Source: Martinezella rhizogenes (GTDB lineage Bacteria > Pseudomonadota > Alphaproteobacteria > Rhizobiales > Rhizobiaceae). Taken from it: a DNA stretch of 64,000 bases. Below the pieces are notes generated by a model. The model was not told the DNA's origin. It was given only the letters and a program-made list of their open reading frames with translations, and made no database searches. This document shows, in pieces, positions 59,012 through 64,000 of this stretch (its first letter is position 1; the number at the start of each line of letters is the position of its first letter). The translations under genes and the position numbers were made by a program. The stretch covers positions 157,147 to 221,146 of the forward strand of contig NZ_JAPYZZ010000008.1 in NCBI RefSeq assembly GCF_027460065.1, given 5' to 3'.

Positions 59012-59878
59012 ATGTCGACACTCGACCAGTCTGGAACTTTTCACCTTGCAGGCCGCAATATCAGGCGGCTGGGCTATGGCGCGATGCAGTTAGCCGGTAA
59101 AGGCGTCTTCGGCCCTCCGAAAGATCGCGAGGAAGCGATCGCGGTACTGCGGGAAGCCGTGGATAGCGGCGTCAATCATATCGATACGAGCGATTTCTAC
59201 GGCTCCCACATTACCAATCAGATTATTCGCGAGGCACTGCATCCCTATGCGGACGACCTTCTGATCGTCACAAAGGTCGGTGCGACCCGTGGTGACGATG
59301 CCTCCTGGAATGCCGCTTTCTCGAAGGAAGAGCTGACCCAGGCAGTTCACGATAATCTTCGCAACCTGGGTAAGGAGGTACTTGATGTCGTCAATCTCCG
59401 GGCCATGTTCGATGTTCACGGCCCTGCCGAGGGATCGATCGCGGCATCGCTTGAAGTTCTGGCAGATCTGCAACGGCAGGGGTTGATCCGGCATATCGGC
59501 GTCTCGAACGTGACGCCGCGGCAGATCACGGAAGCCGGTAAAATGGTGGAGATCGTCTGCGTGCAGAACCAATACAATCTGGCGCATCGACAGGACGATG
59601 CCCTGATAGATACGCTCGCAGCACAGGGCATCGCCTATGTTCCATTCTTTCCCCTTGGTGGTTTTTCTCCGTTGCAATCGACAGTGCTCTCAGACGTCGC
59701 TACGCAACTGAACGCCTCGCCGCTGCAGGTGGCACTCGCCTGGCTCCTGAAGCGATCCGACAATATTCTGGTTATTCCCGGAACCTCTTCGCGAGCGCAT
59801 CTGCGTCAGAACCTTGCGGCCGCATCTCTTGATCTTCCGGACAGTGCCATGACCGCTCTTGCCGCGATCGGCGGATGA
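59012..59878 (+). CDS. pdxI: Aldo/keto reductase, PdxI (YdbC)-like
   Basis: NADPH-dependent reductase of 288 residues. RLGYGAMQLAGKGVFGPP at the start, HIDTSDFYGSH with the catalytic Asp and Tyr, VTKVGATRGDDASW with the catalytic Lys, and DVVNLRAM where the usual His is replaced, all match E. coli YdbC/PdxI, the pyridoxal reductase that makes pyridoxine. The end PGTSSRAHLRQNLAA is the cofactor-binding region. ATG 59012 has GGAGA upstream; the frame extends far left but that part is antisense to the LysR gene. The exact substrate is inferred from the similarity. Confidence 0.88.
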   Translation: MSTLDQSGTFHLAGRNIRRLGYGAMQLAGKGVFGPPKDREEAIAVLREAVDSGVNHIDTSDFYGSHITNQIIREALHPYADDLLIVTKVGATRGDDASWNAAFSKEELTQAVHDNLRNLGKEVLDVVNLRAMFDVHGPAEGSIAASLEVLADLQRQGLIRHIGVSNVTPRQITEAGKMVEIVCVQNQYNLAHRQDDALIDTLAAQGIAYVPFFPLGGFSPLQSTVLSDVATQLNASPLQVALAWLLKRSDNILVIPGTSSRAHLRQNLAAASLDLPDSAMTALAAIGG

Positions 59879-59968
59879 ATTCTCTACAGTTTCGGGAGAA
59901 GAGCATCTGATCCTGCGGAGTTGGCCGAAAGGCCGTTGTTCTTGAAGACGTTTCACTCCGTTCACGTT

Positions 59969-60877
59969 TTAACTATCCACACCCCAAAGTTCCGGGGTCC
60001 GTTTAAAATACTCCGTCAGCATCTCGGTCAGCACCCGCACTTTGCGAGCGGGATGCTGGCTCGGCGGACGCACGACATAGACGGCCCCCGGAGGAACCGG
60101 ATAGCGCGTCATGATCGGAACCAACGCGCCGGAGGCCAGATGTGCATGTGTGATGCAGTCGGGAAGCCAGGCGATGCCGAGACCTGCAGCCGCCGCTGCG
60201 GCAAGCGCCGTGGCACTGTCGGCCTTGAACTTGCCCTGCGGCTGAACCGTGACGATCCTGTCACCATCCATGAATTGCCAGGCTTCCGTTCCCTGCATCA
60301 AAGCCTGATGGTTGACGAGCTGCTCGACCATCTCAGGGGAACCATGCGCTTTGATGTAAGCGGGGCTGGCGACAAGCTTGCCATGGATCGGCCCAACGCG
60401 CTTCGCGATCAGGTTCGAGTCCTGAAGATAGGCACCCCGGATCGCGCAATCAAAACCCTCTGAGATGAGATCGACGAAACGATCGCTGTAGGAGGTATGG
60501 ATGTGAAGCTGCGGGTGCTGGCGCGCCATTTCCGCGAGCACGGGGGCGAAGTGGGTGGGGCCGAAAGTAAGTGGCATTGCGACCCGCAGACGGCCGTGCA
60601 GCTCGCCGGCGGGGAGGATCGTTTCCCGGGCCGTATCGATCTCGGCGCTGGCCCGGGCGGCATGGTCCCTGAAGGTGATCCCCGCCTCCGTGAGGGCGGC
60701 ACCGCGCGTTGTCCGCGCAAGAAGCTGGACGCCAAGCTCCGCCTCAATCCGAAAGAGCCGACGGCTGACGATTGACTTGGAGACGCCGAGCCGGCGCGCA
60801 GCGGCCGAGACGCCACCTGCATCGGCCACTGCGACGAATGTCCGTAGATCTTCGATGTCCATTCCGGCGTTCCTCAT
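59969..60877 (-). CDS. LysR-family regulator beside the YcaC-like hydrolase gene
   Basis: A 302-residue LysR regulator. The winged helix is at about 5-65 (VAVADAGGVSAAARRLGVSKSIVSRRLFRIE in part: AARRLGVSKSIVSRRL), the effector domain at about 95-290 (LRVAMPLTFGPTHF, DCAIRGAYLQDSN). It is divergent from the isochorismatase-family gene over a 143 bp gap, in which I see no clear palindrome. An ATG at 60862 (MDIEDLRTF) is a possible shorter start. Confidence 0.9.
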   Translation of the reverse strand: MRNAGMDIEDLRTFVAVADAGGVSAAARRLGVSKSIVSRRLFRIEAELGVQLLARTTRGAALTEAGITFRDHAARASAEIDTARETILPAGELHGRLRVAMPLTFGPTHFAPVLAEMARQHPQLHIHTSYSDRFVDLISEGFDCAIRGAYLQDSNLIAKRVGPIHGKLVASPAYIKAHGSPEMVEQLVNHQALMQGTEAWQFMDGDRIVTVQPQGKFKADSATALAAAAAAGLGIAWLPDCITHAHLASGALVPIMTRYPVPPGAVYVVRPPSQHPARKVRVLTEMLTEYFKRTPELWGVDS

Positions 60878-61020
60878 TTCGCGACACAGCTTGCCAGATT
60901 ATGGCACTATCTCGCCGCCAAAAGGAACATCAAACTGCTTCCCGACAACGTCGCCCGCTGGCGCGTGTGTCTCTCTCTCAAACCCATCGCCGTCCATGGC
61001 GGCAGAGAAAGGAAGTCTTG

Positions 61021-61665
61021 ATGACCCTTCGTAACGGCCTCGATTCTCTTCTTCGTCCCGAAGATTCGGTCCTCGTTCTGATCGACCATCAGCCCTACCA
61101 GCTCGCAAATCTCAACAGCCACGATCCGCACATGGTGGTCAACAATACGACCGCTTTGGCGAAGCTGGCAAAAGCCTTCAATGTTCCGACCATTCTCACC
61201 AGCGTGATCGCGGCGCGCGGTGGACTTCTCTTCAAGCACATCACCGACGTATTTCCGGATCAGGACGTCATCGATCGCACCTGGGTGAACACCTGGCAGG
61301 ACGAGAATGTGGTGAACGCCGTCAAGGCGACCGGTCGCAAGCAGCTGATCATCGCCGGCCTGTGGACCGAGGTCTGCGTCGCAATGCCCGTGATCCAGGC
61401 CGTCGGCGAAGGCTGGGACGTGACCGTGATCACCGACGCGTCGGGTGGAATTTCGAAGGAATCCCATGAAGTTGCCATCCAGCGAATGATCACGGCCGGC
61501 GCGAATGTGATGACCGTCATGGCACTTGCCGGAGAATGGCAACGCGATTGGGCGCGTACCGAACATGTCGAGGCACTGACCGAGATTCTCATCCAGCACT
61601 TCGGTGGCAGCGGCATAGCCTATCTTTGGGAACAGCAGCTTCTCAACACACCAGTGGTTGGCTGA
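61021..61665 (+). CDS. Isochorismatase-family hydrolase, YcaC-like
   Basis: Cysteine hydrolase of 214 residues. LVLIDHQPYQLANL carries the catalytic Asp22, and VKATGRKQLIIAGLWTEVCV (101-120) the catalytic Cys119; these segments and the length match E. coli YcaC and its relatives, whose natural substrate is unknown. ATG 61021 is preceded by AAAGGAAG; the frame extends left without support. The divergent LysR gene is its likely regulator. Confidence 0.9.
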   Translation: MTLRNGLDSLLRPEDSVLVLIDHQPYQLANLNSHDPHMVVNNTTALAKLAKAFNVPTILTSVIAARGGLLFKHITDVFPDQDVIDRTWVNTWQDENVVNAVKATGRKQLIIAGLWTEVCVAMPVIQAVGEGWDVTVITDASGGISKESHEVAIQRMITAGANVMTVMALAGEWQRDWARTEHVEALTEILIQHFGGSGIAYLWEQQLLNTPVVG

Positions 61666-61885
61666 TCCCAGCCCGTATGGCAAACATTTCGGTGAGGGCC
61701 GGAACCGTCATCTATCGGCCTTTACCACCTTAATGCCGCCCGCCCCCAGGCAAGGGGTGGTGCAGCAATGTAATCATGAGAGCGGCCGCTATGATTAACC
61801 GCCCCCCGGATGCCCTTCGTTCGCGGGTCTTTCGCGATCTATCCAAACTGGACGCAATATACCTTGCCCAGGTTCCTGCCGCAGC

Positions 61886-62293
61886 TTAACGCCTGGAAAG
61901 CAATCGAGCCATCGCATGATGCGGGGAAGGCTTGCCAGTTTCCGGTGCGTTATCTCTTTCCAGACGTGCGCGGATGTCCTCGATTTCCTCTTCGGTGAGA
62001 TGCTCGATCCCGATGAAATCACTCCGCGCCTCCTCCACAGCTCGCAGCAATTCGTCCAGCTTTGCCTCCATCGCCGCGGAATCCCGGTTCTGTGAGTTCT
62101 GCACGAGAAAAATCATGAGAAAGGTGACGATGGTCGTTCCGGTATTGATGACCAGTTGCCAGACCTCCGAAAACCCAAATAACGGTCCACTGATCCCCCA
62201 GACGAGGACAGTACCAAGCGCCACGACGAAAGCGGTCGGAGAGCCGGAAAAGGACGCTATGCGGGTTGCGAAGCGGGTGAAGACCTTGTTCAT
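61886..62293 (-). CDS. Low-affinity iron permease family protein
   Basis: A 135-residue membrane protein of the family named after yeast Fet4. Two helices, at about 20-38 (GSPTAFVVALGTVLVWGISG in part) and 45-65 (NTGTTIVTFLMIFLVQ), include the conserved FLVQNSQNRD; the C-terminal half is a charged helix. Bacterial members are much shorter than Fet4 and iron transport is not proven for them. It stands alone; the 220 bp to its left hold no recognised feature. Confidence 0.82.
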   Translation of the reverse strand: MNKVFTRFATRIASFSGSPTAFVVALGTVLVWGISGPLFGFSEVWQLVINTGTTIVTFLMIFLVQNSQNRDSAAMEAKLDELLRAVEEARSDFIGIEHLTEEEIEDIRARLERDNAPETGKPSPHHAMARLLSRR

Positions 62294-62372
62294 GACACAC
62301 CGTATCCCTCAAACCCAGATACCAATCAAAAGCCTGTTAGGGCGCTAAAGCACTAACAAAAAAAGAGAATGA

Positions 62373-62558
62373 TGGTTCCGAAGCGCAACTCACGCCGCGT
62401 CGGAGACACCCGCGTGGCTCCAGACAGCGACCGCGGTCATTTCCACATCATGCCAGACAAACCCTCTCCGATCACCGGTCGCATGGCTGGTGAGCCGCGA
62501 AAACAGCTTCACCACCGCCTCGGTTTTCGACCTTTCCGGCGGCCGGACGACCTATTGA
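62373..62558 (+). pseudogene. 3' remnant of a short-chain dehydrogenase gene
   Basis: A 62-codon open frame without a start, opening after TGA 62370 and closing at TGA 62556-62558. Its last 27 codons read as a typical SDR C-terminus (VAWLVSRENSFTTASVFDLS then GGRTTY): the L-x-S-x-x-x-S-F-x-T-x-x-x-x-D-x-S-G-G pattern. The first 30 codons do not resemble an SDR, so the rest of the gene is lost or frameshifted. Its stop overlaps the ribosome binding site of the mutarotase gene (TTGAGGAG), suggesting a former operon. Confidence 0.55.
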
Positions 62559-62593
62559 GGAGCCTTCGATGACACGCATGGGTTTTTGCCTCA

Positions 62594-62725
62594 ACCTCAG
62601 GCCCGGTACGGTCGAGGAATATAAAAGGCTGCACGCCAATGTGTGGCCGCAGGTGCTCGAGGCCATCGCCCGCGCCAATATCACCAATTATTCGATTTTT
62701 CTCAAAGAACCGGAAAACCTGCTCT
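62594..62725 (+). repeat. Tandem repeat A, copy 1 (132 bp)
   Basis: Identical over 132 bp to 62727-62858 and separated from it by one extra base (G 62726), so the period is 133 bp. It lies inside rhaM and causes its frameshift. Confidence 0.97.
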
Positions 62726-62726
62726 G

Positions 62727-62858
62727 ACCTCAGGCCCGGTACGGTCGAGGAATATAAAAGGCTGCACGCCAATGTGTGGCCGCAGGTGCTCGAGGCCATC
62801 GCCCGCGCCAATATCACCAATTATTCGATTTTTCTCAAAGAACCGGAAAACCTGCTCT
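62727..62858 (+). repeat. Tandem repeat A, copy 2 (132 bp)
   Basis: Second exact copy of 62594-62725; after it the rhaM reading continues normally. Confidence 0.97.
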
Positions 62859-63060
62859 TTGGTTATTGGGAATATGCGGGCGATGATTTCTCCGCCGATA
62901 TGGCGGAGATGGCCAGGAGCGAGCGGATGCGGCAATGGTGGGCAATCTGCGAACCCCTGCAATTACCCTTCCCGATGCGCCTGCCGGGAGAATGGTGGGC
63001 GCAGATGAGCGAAGTCTTCCATATGGAGTAATTGCGCCGATCGTCCTCTTCAATCGCGTT

Positions 63061-63738
63061 TCAGACGCCGGCAAATCCGCTGGCTTCAATACTGCCGAGC
63101 AGTTTCAGCGTATTGCTGAGCGACGTCTCCAGGTGCTCCTTAATCGCCCTTTCGGCCGCTTCCGGGTCATGCGCCTCCAGGGCGTCAACAATGGCGCTGT
63201 GCTGCTCGATCGTCGTTTCACCGGCTCCCGGCGAAGGCAGAGACAGAAGACGGCAGCGATCCATCTGCGCCTTGGTAATGTCCACCACGCGCCACAACAT
63301 CGAATAACCATTGACCTCGGCAATGACCCTGTGAAAGGCGTCATCGTGATCGATCGCATCCTCGAAGCGGCTTCTTTTGACCGAAAGGGCGTGAAGATCG
63401 ATGATGTCGCGCAGGCGCTGCACGCCATCCGCGCTGATCGTTTGCGCCGCATGGCGAACGCTTTCCCGCTCCAGCGCGATGCGGATGATATAGGCTTCCT
63501 GCACCTGCCTGCGGCTGATGCGGGTCACGAAGGTTCCGGCCTGGGCGCGGACGTCGATCAGCCCTTCATCTTCAACACGTTTGACGGCCTCGCGCACCGG
63601 CGTCCGCGACGTGCCGAGACGCTCGGCAATCTCTATTTCATTGACCGGCGAACCGGGCGCGAGCCTGCCGGTCACGATGGCGCGGCGAACGAGCTGGTAG
63701 ATCTGGTCGCGAAGCGGCATATTCCGCGTGATCGTCAC
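63061..63738 (-). CDS. GntR-family regulator, FCD subfamily
   Basis: A 225-residue regulator, winged helix at about 8-75 (PLRDQIYQLVRRAIVTGRL in part, SRTPVREAVKRVE) and an FCD effector domain at about 88-215 with the likely metal ligands in DHDDAFHRVI and the final EQHSAIVDALEA. The start is GTG 63738 or ATG 63720. It converges on rhaM, so a sugar acid or rhamnose pathway is a plausible target. Its promoter is replaced by a duplicated piece of its own 5' end, which begins 13 bp upstream. Confidence 0.85.
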   Translation of the reverse strand: MTITRNMPLRDQIYQLVRRAIVTGRLAPGSPVNEIEIAERLGTSRTPVREAVKRVEDEGLIDVRAQAGTFVTRISRRQVQEAYIIRIALERESVRHAAQTISADGVQRLRDIIDLHALSVKRSRFEDAIDHDDAFHRVIAEVNGYSMLWRVVDITKAQMDRCRLLSLPSPGAGETTIEQHSAIVDALEAHDPEAAERAIKEHLETSLSNTLKLLGSIEASGFAGV

Positions 63739-63750
63739 GCCACTGAGAAA
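63502..63750 (-). repeat. Tandem repeat B, copy 1 (249 bp)
   Basis: Identical over 249 bp to 63752-64000, offset 250 bp, with one base (C 63751) between. It covers the first 79 codons of the GntR gene plus 12 bp upstream. Confidence 0.97.
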
Positions 63751-63751
63751 C

Positions 63752-63988
63752 CACCTGCCTGCGGCTGATGCGGGTCACGAAGGTTCCGGCCTGGGCGCGG
63801 ACGTCGATCAGCCCTTCATCTTCAACACGTTTGACGGCCTCGCGCACCGGCGTCCGCGACGTGCCGAGACGCTCGGCAATCTCTATTTCATTGACCGGCG
63901 AACCGGGCGCGAGCCTGCCGGTCACGATGGCGCGGCGAACGAGCTGGTAGATCTGGTCGCGAAGCGGCATATTCCGCGTGATCGTCAC
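63752..63988 (-). pseudogene. Duplicated 5' fragment of the GntR gene
   Basis: From GTG 63988 the first 79 codons of the GntR regulator (the winged helix) are repeated exactly; beyond 63752 the frame runs into unrelated codons and stops at 63638. If expressed it would give a DNA-binding domain without effector domain. Confidence 0.8.
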
Positions 63989-64000
63989 GCCACTGAGAAA
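63752..64000 (-). repeat. Tandem repeat B, copy 2 (at least 249 bp)
   Basis: Exact second copy of 63502-63750; it reaches the right edge, so its true end is not visible. Confidence 0.97.

Larger units (their letters stand above)
62569..63031 (+). pseudogene. rhaM: L-rhamnose mutarotase gene broken by a tandem duplication
   Basis: The gene starts at ATG 62569 after GAGGAG, reads MTRMGFCLNLRPGTVEEYKR, and meets a TGA at 62725-62727 after 52 codons. That stop lies at the junction of a 132 bp exact repeat. In the second copy the same sequence continues in a different frame (shift of +1) to the natural end (PFPMRLPGEWWAQMSEVFHM) at 63031. Removing 133 bp would restore a 109-residue protein of normal mutarotase size, an enzyme that interconverts the anomers of L-rhamnose. 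As given, no intact product can be made without recoding. Confidence 0.85.

Overview
The window reads as a chromosomal segment of an alphaproteobacterium of the Rhizobiaceae, most like Agrobacterium. This is inferred from the gene set, not from a search: homospermidine synthase, an Omp10-type lipoprotein first known from Brucella, a GalU/ExoN-type uridylyltransferase, a hutXWV-type histidine/betaine ABC transporter, a single-operon kdp system and dense, GC-rich, mostly housekeeping coding. No rRNA, tRNA, CRISPR array, insertion sequence, prophage or replication origin was recognised.

Layout. 1-10.7 kb: oligoendopeptidase F (5' end outside the window), a small class IV aminotransferase, a diguanylate cyclase, homospermidine synthase, an Omp10-like lipoprotein, a periplasmic 5'-nucleotidase carrying a C-terminal LysM domain, ferrochelatase, and an SPFH/NfeD membrane pair. 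10.8-20.1 kb: envelope and sugar-nucleotide genes (KdsD-type isomerase, a beta-barrel outer membrane protein, galU, an MltB-type lytic transglycosylase, a DUF459/SGNH protein) and a two-component system. 20.1-28.0 kb: gltB and gltD with a previously untracked 52-codon membrane-protein ORF between them, then threonine aldolase. 28.0-36.5 kb: a complete kdp locus on the minus strand, reading small ORF - kdpF - kdpA - small ORF - kdpB - kdpC - kdpD - kdpE, with two very small membrane-protein genes besides kdpF. 36.5-41.4 kb: an asparagine/aspartate unit (ansP-like permease, asparaginase, divergent aspartase, GntR regulator). 41.5-47.7 kb: an RND efflux operon with two adaptor lipoproteins and a divergent TetR regulator. 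47.7-53.3 kb: a hut-type unit (hutC, hutX, hutW, hutV, hutH-like). 53.5-62.3 kb: an MFS exporter, a MYG1-family protein, a cystathionine gamma-synthase-family enzyme with a divergent Lrp regulator, two LysR/enzyme divergent pairs, and an iron-permease-family protein. 62.3-64.0 kb: the remains of a sugar (probably rhamnose) gene set damaged by two exact tandem duplications.

The most notable observation is that the HutH-like protein of the hut transport operon lacks exactly the three residues (Ala-Ser-Gly) that form the MIO cofactor in histidine ammonia-lyase, while the surrounding family residues remain. Next come the tiny membrane proteins inside the kdp and glt operons. Several perfect inverted or helically phased direct repeats lie in divergent promoters next to a matching regulator gene (TetR/RND, HutC/hutX, Lrp/CGS-like enzyme, GntR/aspartase, KdpE/kdp, LysR/PdxI-like) and are proposed as operators. 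The two exact duplications at the right edge (132 bp and 249 bp copies, each pair separated by one base) break or partly copy genes and may be either real recent rearrangements or assembly errors.
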